A stretch of DNA of 64,000 nucleotides from Metaphire vulgaris (GCA_018105865.1 CM030836.1:19252003-19316002); one strand, 5' to 3'. Shown: positions 1 through 12,900, counted from the first letter of the stretch. Program-made: numbers and translations. The notes: a model not told the origin generated them from the letters alone.

Positions 1-5
1 ATGTC

Positions 6-171
6 CAGTGTTTTATACAGGCCTGTTAGGGGGAGATTCCCCCCTCCAACCTCGAAATTCCCTCCCCCCCAAAAAAAATTTTTTTTTGGCACTGACACAA
101 ATTTTGTATTGAACTTTCCCTCCAACAAAGTCAAATCCCTCCCCCCAGGCCTGGGGTCTGGATAAACACTG
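6..171. mobile_element. MITE family 1, copy a
   Basis: Ends are CAGTGTTTTATACAGGCC and, inverted, a terminus finishing ATAAACACTG. The inside is made of C and A/T homopolymer runs. The right flank ataatgtc matches the partial left flank atgtc at the window edge. It is a diverged member of the family seen at 8396, 9355, 10170, 16233, 42288, 47417 and 53014. Confidence 0.6.
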
Positions 172-602
172 ATAATGTCATTCCACGTTCTTGCGGGCGG
201 TGTTGACGTACCACGTGCATACAGACCGATTCCTCCTCATCATCCAACAAAAACCTAAGGCAGGAGGTATCCGTCTATTTTCATCTCGATAGTCGATTGC
301 TGACAGATGGTCGTAGCATCGACGCCTGAAGGTATCGTGTGAATGGGAACCGCCCGGCCGCAGGTCGGTCCCGGTCGGCGCCGCGGGCCGTTGAGGTCAA
401 GCGGGTAGGCCTTGCCGCAGCCAGGTATACCGAGTGAACTCACGGAAACAAAGTGCCGCCGCCATGGGGCTAGTCGGCTCATCTTCGGCAGTGTCTGGAA
501 TGATCTAGTGCTGCACAACACACGAGGCTCCTTGCACTGCTACAGTCTGAGTTGGCCATAAATTTCTGCAATTCCAGTAAGCCCTATGTTTTGCAAAACA
601 AC

Positions 603-686
603 TTCATCATCTTCTTCGTCTTCTTCTTCGTCTTCTTCTTCTTCTTCTTCTTCTTCTTCTTCTTCTTCTTCTTCTTCTTCTTCTTC
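603..686. repeat. (TTC)n microsatellite
   Basis: Nearly uninterrupted TTC triplets, with two cgt interruptions at the left end. Confidence 0.9.
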
Positions 687-1985
687 TGAAAATGTGACCT
701 TTTATTCCCGCTTTCACCTTTTGTCCTCAGAAGTGGAAGGACAACGCTGCATTACTAGTTGACCTCCACCTCTTTATTTGAGTGCATTTTTCAGTGTCCG
801 GCTGAAGTGAAACAAGTTAATTCGGTTGTAGGTTCCTATGAAGGCTTGCTTAAAATGTTGATAACATTTCCTATATACGAATTTTCATCCAATCAAAAGA
901 GCAGCAATGTGACGTTTTTAACCAATCGTAAAACGGCAAATGTAACACGTTCTTTGATTGGTTGGAAAATAACTGCTTTGTGCTTCAATTCTTATAAAAA
1001 CATTGACGCTCCGAAAGAAAAATGTTCTGATCCCATTTTTGTTTTTTGTGGGTTTCTGTTTCTACAACAAACTCCAAGGCCAGCATCTGTCAACACACGT
1101 GTCGATCGGATGCTCAAAGCCCACTGCTTTAGAAGCGTTCATCGTTAACCTTCAGACAGCGTTTGAACCTTGTTTCCCGGGGGGGGGGGCACAGAGTAAG
1201 ATCCCTCGACTCGCCCACACGGGTTTCGAAGTATACAACTCACGGAGCAAACGACCGCTGCTACTATAGACCCAATGCCACATAGGTTGCTGGGTCTTGA
1301 ACTTGCGTTCTGCAGACGTAACAAGTATATCAGATCAAAACACGTCGTAAAAGCAGTATGCCTATAGTGAAGGCTATGCAACCTCCTCGACATTTGCAAA
1401 GATATGTCTTATGAGACTGATGAACCAAGGACGAAAACACTAGGATGTGAAGTTGTAAACACTACAGTGTGCTAGAAAAGGTCGACCGTCGACGTACAGG
1501 CAACATCATCGGCAGAATGACTTGCTATAGGCGTCCATAAAATCTATTAGCGGATAGAGGTCGAAACCTAATTTGCTGCAAATTGGTGACCTAGTTTGCA
1601 CACCTGAAATTGAAATCCGTCTGCTGCATTAAGTCAGTTTATTGCTAATTTGCTGCAGAGATAGCAGTCAGACACTGCTTAATGAGCCTCGGATTTCAAT
1701 GAGCTACATAAATTCCGTGTGCTGAGAACCGCAACGCTGACTTTGATCAGAGATTCTCTATACTCCATTGCTAACGCTAAAATATGGAACTATTTTCCCT
1801 CTTCCTGCTCCGGTTGATCTCCTATACGTTGTATGCATTTCGTTGTAGGCCTATATTGCCAGATCTGGACTAAAACGTATTCAATTCAGTTAGTCTACCT
1901 GGTCCTGACTGACCTCTATAGAGTGGATGAACACGACCATAAGTCTGATACCCTTGTCTATTGGAGCTGATGCTATAATGTACAT

Positions 1986-2058
1986 CATAATCATCATCAT
2001 CATCATCATCATCATTGTCGTCGTCGTCATCATCATCATCATTGTCGTCGTCGTCATT
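1986..2058. repeat. (ATC)n/(GTC)n microsatellite
   Basis: ATC triplets interspersed with two blocks of cgtcgtcgtc. Confidence 0.85.
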
Positions 2059-2656
2059 ATAAAATTTTTATCAATTCTAACATTCTGTCTAATATAAATG
2101 ATCAATTCAACTTTTAAATATATTGCGCAACTACTGTACTCATAGCAACTGCGTTTGGATCGTTGAGAACGTTTTTATTGGTTGATGCTTTTCTAGTCTA
2201 AGATTCGGTTATTTTCGAACTCGTCGAAGGCACTTCATTCTCACTTAACTCTGCTCCCCCTCTCTCCACTCTGTCTGTCTGTCTGTCTCTCTCTTTCTTT
2301 GTCTGTCTGTCTCTCATAAACTTTTAAACAATAAGTCTATAGGATCAAGCCAATCGAGTTTGAACTGCGTTCCATCTCCTCCGATAACCTTTGTTTTCGC
2401 AACAGAAGACTGAGCCCGACTTGGTATTAGTTATCAACAGCTGCGAAAGAATAATTTTTCATCTATAGACCTGGAGCTCTTGAGCTCTTGAGCTTCTATT
2501 CGTCTGTCAGCGTTATTTTACATCTGTAGCATGGTAGACAATTTTTTAAAATGAAAATTGAATTTCTAAGAACCTTAGTTTATTTTACTTCCCTTACGCA
2601 GAACCAAAACTGAACGACCTGTAATAAGATCCTGGTTCAGTTAAATATTGGCAGCC

Positions 2657-2717
<61 letters not shown>
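2657..2717. repeat. (TAA)n microsatellite
   Basis: About 20 TAA triplets. Elsewhere in the window such tracts are the 3' tails of LINE or SINE copies, but no tail sequence is recognised beside this one. Confidence 0.85.
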
Positions 2718-2719
<2 letters not shown>

Positions 2720-3222
2720 TAGCCACTGTCCCTAATGCAACCCAGCTTATGTTTGTCCGCTACATCTGTTAGCTTTGATACCACAAAGGCAAATAAACAC
2801 AATTATTCGCAGTATGCAATGCCAGGACAACATATACACATTACATTTCAGTTCTTTTTTCCAATCCTCGCAATCTGATCCATATATCTAGATAGACCGT
2901 TTAATTCCGCTAATTAGTTGACGAGTGATATATCCGATTATCCATGTAGTCTATACTGTACTTAACACATTCTGGTCATCGCAATGTATACCATCCTTTG
3001 ACCGTATTTTTATACGACGTTGAAATAGGCGTCGCATATCACACCACAATAAACAGTCAATTATAAAGTCGATACGACCACTGATTCAGATATTGATTAG
3101 CAGTTTCAATTGGTTCGGTTAAGTACAATAGTTTTATAATAGGCCTATACAACAATGCCACAGTTTTAATTAATGACTACTGTAATCTTATCCGGTTTTT
3201 GTTATGATGCTGCTGATGTGTA

Positions 3223-5686
3223 GCGTTTCCTTCGTGTCGTCTCGTATTCGTCGGCATCGGATTCATCGGTTTCATTATGGTCTACGCTCTTCGGGTCAAC
3301 CTGAGCGTGGCTCTCGTCCAAATGGTCAACGCCACTTACGTTAAACACGTATCGCAGAGCAAGCTTAGCGCCGTCGACAAGTGTGAAAGCCTTCAAGGCA
3401 ACGATACGACGAATACGACAGACGCCGCCGCCGCCGAAAAACAAGTGAATAATATATGTCTGGTATGGTATGGTATGGTATCGTCCATCCTCATTGCTGA
3501 GGGTCGGAGGCTATGCAGGCTGATGACAAGGTTCTCCACGTGACTCTGTCTTTTGCAGTTCTGATGCAATTGGTAATTGGTTGTTTTGTCCATTCCACAA
3601 TATCATCCGTCCATCGTCTACGAGGCCGTCCTCTCTTCCTCTTGCCATTAATTCTGCCATGCAGTATCGTTGTACATAAATTGTCTGCTCGCACTATGTG
3701 ACCAAAGTATTTCAGTTTCCTAAATTTGATAACTGAGTATAGACGCCTATTTTCCCCAAGTTCTTCTATGATTGAGGCATTTGTTCTATGTTCTTTCCAG
3801 CTGATGGACATCATTCTTCTGAAAGCTGTCATCTCGAAAGCATTGATTCTTTTCTGATCTGCCTTTTTCACTGTCCAAGCTTCAGCTCCATATGTTGCAA
3901 TGGGCCAGACCAATGCTTCCATCAGGCGTTTCTTTATGTGCAGACTGAGCGACCGATCCTTCCAAACAGTAGTGAGTGTCTTTATGGCTGAACGCCCCAT
4001 GCCAAGCCTTGATCTTATTTCAGAGCTGCAGTCATTATCCTCTGTAATTAATGAACCAAGATAACGGAAGGTTTCCACTTGTTCGATAGGTTGCCCACGA
4101 CACATGATATTGATTTTGATCCTTTTGTCTGTAGCTACCATTACCTTTGTTTTTTAATGCTAATTTCAAGACCAAGTTCTCTCGATACAAAATCCACTTT
4201 ATCTACCAGTTCCTGCAATGAATTTGGCGAAGTTGCTATCAAAACTATGTCATCAGCATATCTCAGGTTGTTAATCACTCGTCCACTGATGTTAATTCCT
4301 GTATCTGGAAGTTCATCTGCTGAACATCTCATTATGTGTTCTGAATATTAAATGACATAGGGGAGATAAGGCAGCCCTGTCGTCCTTTTCCAATCATAAA
4401 CCAACCTGTTGTTTCTTTGTCCACTCTTACAGTAGCTTGTTGTTCCTTATACAATTTTTGAATTATGTCAACTGTGGCATGGCATAATCCCATTCCCTTT
4501 AGTATTTTCCAGAGCTTTGTGTGCTGTACTGAATCAAACGCTTTTTATAGTCTATGAATGCCATGTACAGCGGTACTGACATCTCTCTAGCTTTTTCCAT
4601 TATTAGTCTTAGATTGAAAATTTGGTCCCTTGTGCCAACTCCTTTTCGGAAACCCATCTGCACATCCGAAAGCTCATTTTCTGCTTGTCTTTGCATTCTA
4701 TTTAATAAGATTCTCAAAAGTATTTTGCTGGCGTGACTGATTAACGCTATAGTTCTGTAATCCTCGCCGACAAATATTGATCGTCTCCAGTCTTCTGGCC
4801 ATTCACCAGTTTCCAGTATCTTGTTGCATAGTCGGCAAAATCCTTGCGCTATTACATCGCTATCCAGTTTTATTATCTCTGCTGGTAAGTCATCATATCC
4901 TGCAGCCTTTCCTTTTGGTAATCTTTTAATGGCGTGCTGTACCTCATCACAAGGATCAGGTTTGGCCTTTCTTCAGGTTGTTCCTCTGCGCCGATGTTGT
5001 CATCTTGACTGGTGTGATCGTCTTCATATAGTTGCTCTGCATATTCTTTCCACCTACGCTTTATGTCATCTAAATCTGTCAAAAAGCCTTCCCATCTTGT
5101 CTTTGATGTTTCTTTGTCTTGGAGCAAAGTCTCTCCTTAAGTTTTTAATCACTTTGAAAGCATGTTTGGTGTTGTTAGATTTAATTCCTTGCTCAATCTG
5201 TTGGCACTGTTCCTCAAGCCACTGCTTTATCTCTTCTGGCCTGTGTCTGCACTTCTGCTTTTGCCTTGGCATATGCCAATCGATCTTCTTCTGATTTAGA
5301 TTTATTTGCTTTGAGTTCCCTCCTGACCTCCATCAACTTTAGAGCAATCTCAGTTATCCATGGTTTGTTTGTTCTTTTCCTTTGTTTTCCAATTACTTGT
5401 TGAGCTACCTCCTTGAAACCCTCTTTCATCGTTTGCCACAGCTCTTCTGGTGGACATTCTTCGTCTAGTGACTGTAGGATGGTAAATCTATGTTCCACTT
5501 CTAACCGGAATTGTGTTTTGTTACTTCATCCTCTAGTTTTTCCAGGTTATAGACTTCTCTGCTGCATTTTCTTCTTTCCTTACGAATTCTCAAACGAACA
5601 CTGGCTCCAACTAGGTTGTGATATATACTAGGTATATGTCTATAATTAATGAAATATGCTGCTACAATTTCACATTTAAATTTATG

Positions 5687-5719
<33 letters not shown>

Positions 5720-5841
5720 CTTATATGGCGCCACTATCATAATGCCCAGGGCATCAGCCGCGATGGCGCACCAAAGCCAAATAGAATTAGAACCAGGTCA
5801 ATCGGGAAGCGGTTCCTGCCACCACCATCGTCATCATCATC

Positions 5842-5873
<32 letters not shown>

Positions 5874-8800
5874 CAACAACAGCATCGTCGTTGACATCGT
5901 CATCATCTTTATTCCGATCGATGTCGAAATGCATCGTTTGAAAATGTCGCGCCTAACTTGTCTGCCATCTTGTTTCCACAACCATGTTGGCCTATAGCAT
6001 CTAGTAGTCCATGCCTATATATATAGTCACTGGCCTGGTATGCTGGATTTATTTGACTTGGACCATATGATTTGGTGTCGAGACCATCGACGGATGCCTC
6101 TACGCAGTACGAAATGGCGCTATAGAAGTTGACGATTATAGATATGATTAGATTGGATGTTGCGATAGATAGATCTATATATATCTGCGTGATTTCTTTC
6201 CAGACCGGATCGTTCAACTTCGATCCACAGCAACAGAGCGTCATTCTGAGTTCGTTTTTCTACGGGTACATTTGTCTCCAGATTCCCGCCGGTACGATAG
6301 CGCAGAAGTTCGGTGGAAAGGTGGTCCTCTTGGGCGGCATGTTCATCACAAGTTTCCTCACGGTCATCACTCCGGTCATCGCTAAAGCCGGAGGATACGG
6401 AGGACTGGTGGCGATCAGAGCCGTAGAGGGTTTGGCGCAGGTATAAAGAGAAAAGCCAACATATATATAGGCCTATATACAGACCAACGGACTGCGTTTC
6501 GGAATACGTGTGTTTTTAAAGAGAATTTGCTTTTAGAAGTTGCATTTGCCCTGATGCATGATGTTTTACAAGAATTGCCTCACGCAACGAAAAGAAAGAC
6601 GCACATACGCTCAAATATCTTGACGAACGACTATAGTCGCCAGAAAGTTGATTTTTGTCCATTGCACGTGGAATAATGAATTTTCACTGTGTTCCTTTAA
6701 GATTTGAAGGAATGGCTGCTGGACGTGTTGGTTTGACTGTCAGTTAATTTGAGTGGCGTCATTCGAGTGACAATTGGGAATGACTATGTCATTCGAATAA
6801 TGTCATTCAGCAATATTTTACTCAAATGATGCATGTTACATTTGCATGATATTGTTAATTTTGATTATTTCTAGTATAAATTAATTAAGTATCTTGAGTC
6901 ATGTATTTTTGGTTATGATGTTGGTCGTGTAATAATAATAATAAACATCTACTATCTATCTATCTTGTGGAAGTGAAATGCTCCCACCGTTTCGCATTTT
7001 CACTTAATCAACAGGGCGTCGCATATCCCTCAATGCACGTGCTGCTGGCCAAATGGGCGACCCCCAACGAAAGAGGCCGAATGAGTATGTTCATCTATGC
7101 GGGTGAGTATGAAAGTCATTGCATTGATTTATACTCATTTCCACCTGCATGCTGGCAGTCCAAACATTTACGCTGGCGCAACTGTCATCGTTGTTATCAA
7201 AACAGAGCACAAATTAACCCCTTAACTGGGGATCACGGATATATCCGTCCATTTTACATTGAGTTACAGTTAAATACACAGTTAAGGGGTTACTATAGTT
7301 TGCCATAATATAGGCCTAGTGAAGCTACGTCTGAAATTTGTTGTTTCAATTTATTTCGTAAAAATTTGCTGGTCTTAGGAATGTTGATTCCTTCTATCTC
7401 AGCTGCGATTTTGAAAAATGATCTTGGTTCGCAGTTTTCGCTTCGATATCGTCGAAACAGGCATATTGACAAGAATTATCTTCTGGATTCACGTCTTATT
7501 TTGTGCTTTATTAATTCTCCTGACGACCAGTTCAAAATTATACCAGTATTTTATTCAGCGAGTGTGTGTGTGTGTGTGTGTGTTTGTGTGTGTGTGCATC
7601 CATGGGACATCTTCACAGAGTTCAGGTTCTTTGAGAGCTTTTTCTTTCAATCTCGCAAGCCAACGATTATTTAATACCATTTGCGCTACTACCAACGACA
7701 TATTGCCTTAAAATTTCTGCACGCCATTCAACGCTGAACCAACTGTGTTACACTGTGTTTCAGGTGCTAAATTGGGAATTATTATCACCAATCCTCTGAG
7801 CGGTCTTTTATGCGATACGCTAGGTTGGGAGTCAGTCTTCTATGTCTTCGGTAAGAAATGTTCTTATTATCTTTCAATTATTCTTATTTTGAAAACCTAA
7901 AGTATCTTGCTTTTGATACGATCATTGTAGAGGAAACGAAACTTACAACTATATTCTAGTGACACGCATTTATCAGCATCACTGAAATTGTAACCTTCAA
8001 CCCGATATCAACAATAGCATAAGATATACATCTATGATTGGTTGATGTAATTTGGCTTCTGATTGGTTGCACAAACGGGTCCTGATTGGTTAATCCCAAT
8101 CCAGTTTTGACACACAATTCATCACCTCAAGGAAGTACTTGTAGCCTATGCATGCAACTAAAAGGTGCAATTGCAGATCATCGTTCTAAATGCGACGATA
8201 AAAGCTAAACATATTACTTCTAACACCGTACGCAGTTGCGTACCGGTATATGGCCAACATTATATCTAAGGTAGCATTCAGAAAATATAGCAGTTACAAT
8301 TTAAAATCGCAAATTTATTTGTTGGTTTTTAGATTTTTGCCACACCGTCGTATATCTTTATCAGTTGTTTTTATAGATGTTTTTCACCTTATAGGCAGTG
8401 TTTATTCTAGGCCTTCTCTGGGGGGTGAGAATTCCCCCCCAGTTTTAAAATTCCCCCAATTTTGTATATGTTGGCTGGGGGATGGAAATCCCCCCCCCCA
8501 AGTGTGGAAACTCAGACCTTGTCCCCCAAACATTTCAAAATCCCCCCTAATGTCAAGATGGCTAGAATAAACACTGCCTTATAGGTTATCAGGAAATTCG
8601 TTTATCCGTTTGAACGCTATCCAATGATGCCATATTAACGCAGCAGCTCTTGTTTTTCAGGTGGTATTGGCTGTGCTTGGTGCTTGGCGGGCGTGTTTCT
8701 TATATACGATAACCCAAGCGTACATCCGAGGATATCAGCCAATGAACGCCAGTACATTGAAACTGCCTTGGGCGGTGTTCAAAAGGTCTGTGTGGTTCAA

Positions 8801-10782
8801 GTTTCAATGATGAACCATTATGATAAAAAGTACAAATGAATATTAGGCTATCATTTATTCGAATCCTGTGAATTCAAGTAGGGCAAATGTTCGTATCGTA
8901 AACGAGTAGGCCTATCTTTAGGAATATCTAAGCGAATATTTCAGAGTAGCTTTTTAAAATATTCAAATTGAGCACTTGGATTTAATTGAAAATCAAGTAG
9001 ACAGGTACAGTATGGTAAACCATCTTATATTCAGCTTGAAAAGAAAAATTGTGAGTCGACAAAAACACGAAATTAATTGGGGTTTTTGAACGTGTTTTTA
9101 GCCGGTGTTGAAGGTACCATGGCTTTCCATACTGACGTCACTTCCCGTCTTGGCGCTTACCTTCACGGCTTTTGTCTATCAGTGGGGAAACTTTACGCTG
9201 CTCACTACCCTACCACAGTATTTCAAATACATACTCAACTTTGACATAAAGAAGGTAAATAATAGACTTGCTTTTATTATTGAGTGTGCTCATTATTTGA
9301 GGAGCATTCAAAGTTTATCTTCGAATCGTCATATTTACCTCTATCATCGTTATACAGTGTTTATTCTATAGACCTTCTCTGGGGGGGGAATTCCCTCCAA
9401 GTTTGAAATTTTCTCCAAAAATCTTTGACATATTGGCAAGTAGTATGACCTCCCCAATGTCTGCCCCCCAAATGTTAAACTCACCCAATGTCTAGGTGGC
9501 TAGAATAAGCACTGATCGTTATATTTGATAGGCTATTTTATCGTCTATTATAGGCTATTTTATAGGCTATATTGCGAATCTAGCTTTCCCCTTTTACAAC
9601 TAACTTGGTTATGGTGAATTCTTTTCAGAACGGTCTTCTATCGGGTCTTCCGTATGTATTCGTTTGGATTACGATGATATTGACTGGATTTGTGTGCGAT
9701 GCTCTTCACAGCCGTAAAATTATGCCGGTCGGTTATATACGAAAGTCGCTAACGACAATCGGTGAGTATGGGGGCAGTTGAGCAATCGGTCAAGCATTCA
9801 ATCAATCGTCTGTCTCTCAATCAACCAATTGAAAACATTAGCATAACGTCGGCTTTGTGTGTACAGTAGAACTTCGTTGTATACCGTACTCAGCGGGTCT
9901 GTAAAATGTAATACGTTATATCCGAAGTACAGTGTACAGCCTGTACGTTGTATCCAATTGCATCCGATAGGGTAGCGATTCACACGGGACCGTATACAAT
10001 TGCGGCACTTTATAACCTATAGTATACGCTATATATAACCGAGTCCGCTATAACGAAGTCCTACTGTATACCTGGGTGAATCTTTAGTTAAACCCCCTCT
10101 ATAGATTTTTCAACATGTAAACGGACGATAATTTTGGTCTGTTGATATTTTGCAACTGTTATATAGCTGCAGTGTTTAATCTAGGCCGTTTCCGGGGGGA
10201 AATTTACCCTCCCCCCGGAAATTTCAAATCCCCCCGGAAATTTTTGAATACTACACGGACTAACAGCGGGCCCTAGCAGAATTCCCCCCCGGCTTTGTCA
10301 GTTTTCCCCCCGGCTTTTTCAGTTTCCCCCCCCCCGGAGTCCAGGAGTCTATAGATTAAACACTGTATAGCTAGCCTTTAAAACGAACATTTGCATGCAT
10401 GCACTTTGCGTTTGTGAATAATAATTGTCATATATAGTAAAACTATAGAGCCGTAAACGTTCGGAGATATTAATGTATAGCGACAGTTTCTTTTAACGTA
10501 CGGCTGTCATTTCCAGGCTTCGTGGGTTCTGGCGCTTTCCTTCTCGGCGTCGGATACGTGGCGTGCGACAACACCCTCGCCGTCGTCCTGATCGTCTGGA
10601 GCGTTGCATTTTCTGGAATATCGTGGGGTGGATGGAGTCTCAACCAGCTCGACCTGGCACCAGGCTACGCTGGTAAGCAAATATATATATATATATGCAG
10701 ACAGTGCCTTAAGACTATTTTAGACTTCAATTAGCTAAAGCATCTGTAGATGGTTAATTAATAATAGAAGTGGAGCTAGTTA

Positions 10783-10851
<69 letters not shown>

Positions 10852-12332
10852 GACAGTGCCTTAAGACTATTTTAGACTTCAATTAGCTAAAGCATCTGTA
10901 GATGGTTAATTAATAATAGAAGTGGAGCTAGTTAGTCAATGGCAACTCCCATGAAGTCCTGTATCATTGCATTTGGGTTTCAAATGAAGATTAATTAGGT
11001 TGTCTAATTTTGATATATTTATTGCAATCTGTATCTTTCCGTAGATTAGAAGTGTTTGCATTCTAAATAATGTTCTAATTGAAACTAATATATATATATA
11101 TATATATATTCACAGTCTGAAAGAATACTTCTTTACGCTTTGAATTCGTCCATAGTATTGGCAAACGCTTTTCTGTATTTAGGCTTTACAAGATCACGTA
11201 TACGCCCTTTATGTATTTTATTATTAATGATGCAAGGTTTACGAATTTACCCCCAATTGGTAATTTTATAATAATGATCCCAAGTTCCCAACGTTATACC
11301 ATAACGCGTTGTAAAAGCGCTCTGTGATATGAATGAGCCAGCCCTATAATTGAGAACGACTTATGACATTATACTCCGTTTCATAATAATACGAAATTAT
11401 AGCTAATTCTAACGGCGTATTATGATGTACTGCAGGTACTCTTATGGGAATAACGAATGGCTTTGCCGGAATCGGAGGAATAGTAGGACCTGTAGTTGTT
11501 GGTGCACTCACTAAATACGATGTTAGTATACATGCATTTCCAGAAATATTGTTCTTTAGCATTTAAGTGCGCCTATAGAATATATTCAGTAGTACGGGCT
11601 TTAACTCTTTCCAAATATAATGCATAATGGACCTATTTGATACGGAACCATATACACAAATATATATATATATATATCATACTATATGTAGTCTATATAT
11701 CTATAGTCTATATACATGTACATATATATATATACATATACTATATACTAATATATATATACTGTTATATATGGCGCACTGCACAATGGCGTATATACAC
11801 ACACTTAAATCGTAGTATATATATTATGCATATAGATTAAAGGTCTTGCTTAATGCTGGGTCTATAATCGGGCAATAGACAGACTATCGTTCTATCACTA
11901 ATGAGACGAGATTATGAATTGCTAGCGTCGACCATGCGAATTATAACAAGGTGGCGCAAAAACCGGACTAGTCACATTTGGGTTTGCATTTAATATAGTC
12001 CGGCTTTTTTGCGCCACTCTACATGTATTAAAGCGTTTACCTTCTGTTCGAGATTCCTATTTAATTCTATATATTTGAACGTTGCCTGTCAATACTGTAT
12101 ATAGCAATCGAGAGCCGCTTGGAGGAAGTTCTTCTTCATATCGTTCGGTCTCTATCTTCTCGGATCGCTCGTCTTCGTAATCTTCGGATCCGGCGAACGA
12201 CAGAAGTGGAGCTATCCATCGGAAGACAAGAAGACGAAGAAGGACGAGAAGAAGGACAAAGACAACGACAACGACAACGACAAGACGACGCAACAACTGA
12301 CGACGAGAAAGGAAGACGAAGCGACGGTCTGA
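3223..12332 (+). CDS. SLC17: SLC17-family (sialin / phosphate-cotransporter type) anion transporter
   Basis: Exons: 3223-3444, 6204-6440, 7015-7102, 7764-7850, 8661-8785, 9102-9254, 9629-9761, 10517-10672, 11436-11521, 12105-12332. All have AG/GT borders and agreeing phases, giving 504 codons plus TGA. Only the N-terminal exon before residues AFPSC is missing. Family marks: first helix YALRVNLSVALVQMVN, then a luminal loop with NAT, NDT and NTT glycosylation sequons; FYGYICLQIPAGTIAQKFGG; GVAYPSMHVLLAKWATPNER; LSGLPYVFVW; LDLAPGYAGTLMGITNGFAG; terminal FGSGERQKW. SLC17 proteins are 12-helix major-facilitator carriers exporting sialic acid, glutamate, nucleotides or phosphate from lysosomes or vesicles, or across the plasma membrane. 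The subfamily cannot be told from sequence alone. The C-tail is unusually rich in Lys and Asp (KKTKKDEKKDKDNDNDNDK). No frameshift is seen. Confidence 0.93.
3464..5610 (-). mobile_element. Non-LTR retrotransposon (LINE) remnant, 5'-truncated, in SLC17 intron 1
   Basis: The minus strand encodes successive pieces of a reverse transcriptase ORF. A basic linker lies near 5605-4873. RT motifs GFRKGVGTRDQIFNLRLI and FIDYKK are near 4717-4540, and the catalytic box RYADDIVLI is near 4240-4265. The C-terminal region (FRYLGSLITEDNDC, TYGAEAWT, KLKYFGHIVR, GRPRRRWTDDI) spans 4141-3491. Frame changes between blocks show it is dead. The 3' end is a short tandem of ATACC units (about 3464-3480). No endonuclease domain is visible. 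The clade was not resolved (RTE or L2-like). Confidence 0.85.
5688..5768. repeat. (CAAT)n-headed dispersed repeat
   Basis: A run of caat units is followed by acttatatggcgccac and ...gggcatcagcc. Related segments occur near 44116-44200 and 62050-62105, so this is an interspersed repeat, probably a SINE or LINE tail. Confidence 0.6.
5818..5912. repeat. (ATC)n microsatellite
   Basis: ATC/ACC triplet run within SLC17 intron 1. Confidence 0.85.
7214..7293. mobile_element. 80-bp TTAA palindromic MITE (family 2), copy a
   Basis: TTAACCCCTTAACTG at the left end and its inverse cagttaaggggtta at the right. The core contains cggatatatccg and a stretch cattttacattgagttac. Sister copies are at 35660-35742, 41833-41912, 45307-45387 and 48785-48864. 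TTAA at both ends suggests a piggyBac-type target. Confidence 0.75.
8396..8576. mobile_element. MITE family 1, copy b
   Basis: CAGTGTTTATTCTAGGCC at the left and ctagaataaacactg at the right, with a G/C homopolymer-rich interior. It is flanked on both sides by the 9-bp direct repeat ccttatagg. Confidence 0.85.
9355..9514. mobile_element. MITE family 1, copy c
   Basis: Same termini as copy b, slightly mutated. The flanking 9-bp direct repeat is atcgttata. Confidence 0.82.
9862..10068. mobile_element. pogo/mariner-like MITE (family 5), copy a
   Basis: Starts TACAGTAGAACTTCGTTGTA and ends ctataacgaagtcctactgta. The flanking dinucleotide is TA. Relatives at 54691-54870 and 60826-61013. Confidence 0.75.
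10170..10365. mobile_element. MITE family 1, copy d
   Basis: CAGTGTTTAATCTAGGCC to agattaaacactg, with long C-rich and G-rich runs inside. Flanks tatagctg and tatagcta are an approximate duplication. Confidence 0.75.
10697..10936. repeat. 88-bp perfect direct duplication around a (TA)n tract
   Basis: The 88-bp segment starting gcagacagtgccttaag occurs identically at 10697-10784 and 10849-10936, separated by (TA)n. It lies in the SLC17 intron directly after the donor at 10673. Confidence 0.92.
11951..12017. repeat. Short inverted repeat (hairpin or mini-MITE)
   Basis: gtggcgcaaaaaccggacta and, 25 bp later, its near-perfect inverse tagtccggcttttttgcgcc. It lies in the last SLC17 intron about 90 bp before the acceptor. 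Confidence 0.75.
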
Positions 12333-12478
12333 TGAACGGCACTGGGAGGACGTCTAGAAACATAGGTTGATTTTGTAGAGTACGAGTTTTTCACTCTCTA
12401 ACTCTTACCGATGATTGAATCTGCAGAGATACGCGCAGCATAGCCGTGCAACATATAGACGATGCCTTAGGTGAGGGG

Positions 12479-12900
12479 GCGGTCCATTAATTACGTCAAC
12501 AAAATGGGGAGGGGTTCGAAAAAGTTTGACAGTTATTTGGCAGGGAGCGGGGGAGGGGGGTCGTCAAGAGAAGTTGACGTCAACGATTTCATTTTTTTTA
12601 CAAATAATCAAAAAATTGGAAATTTGGTGGAATACTATTTATTGCAACGGGGAAAAGCCTGACAAGAAAAAAGGTCGTCACCGCCACATTTTGACACTTG
12701 ATGGACAAAAAAGATGGAAACGGTCTCATCGCCGCAAAAATAATAACCTTCTAAATTTTTAAAGGGGACCCGTCACTGATCTTAGGGGTTCAATAATTTT
12801 TGACATAATTATAGGGAGTCACTGAAAGTTTTACAGTTGTTGACAGGGGTAGGGGTCAAAAATTGCCCAAGAATTGTTAACGTAGTAATTAATGGACAGC
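12479..12900. mobile_element. MITE-like element with TCCATTAATTAC inverted ends
   Basis: The left end ggtccattaattacgtcaac and right end gttaacgtagtaattaatgg are inverted copies. There is no coding capacity. Confidence 0.65.

Larger units (their letters stand above)
172..3222. other. 5' flank of the SLC17 gene; no gene recognised
   Basis: Apart from a (TTC)n tract near 603-686, an (ATC)n tract near 1986-2058, a TCTG tract near 2266-2313 and a (TAA)n tract near 2657-2717, I see no exon. The first coding exon of the SLC17 gene should lie here or upstream of the window. No ATG exon ending in a phase-0 donor could be chosen with confidence. Confidence 0.5.

Noticed and set aside
759..1148. 129-residue plus-strand open frame as first exon of SLC17
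   Set aside because: No similarity to SLC17 N-termini, no phase-0 donor at a suitable place, and low-complexity surroundings.
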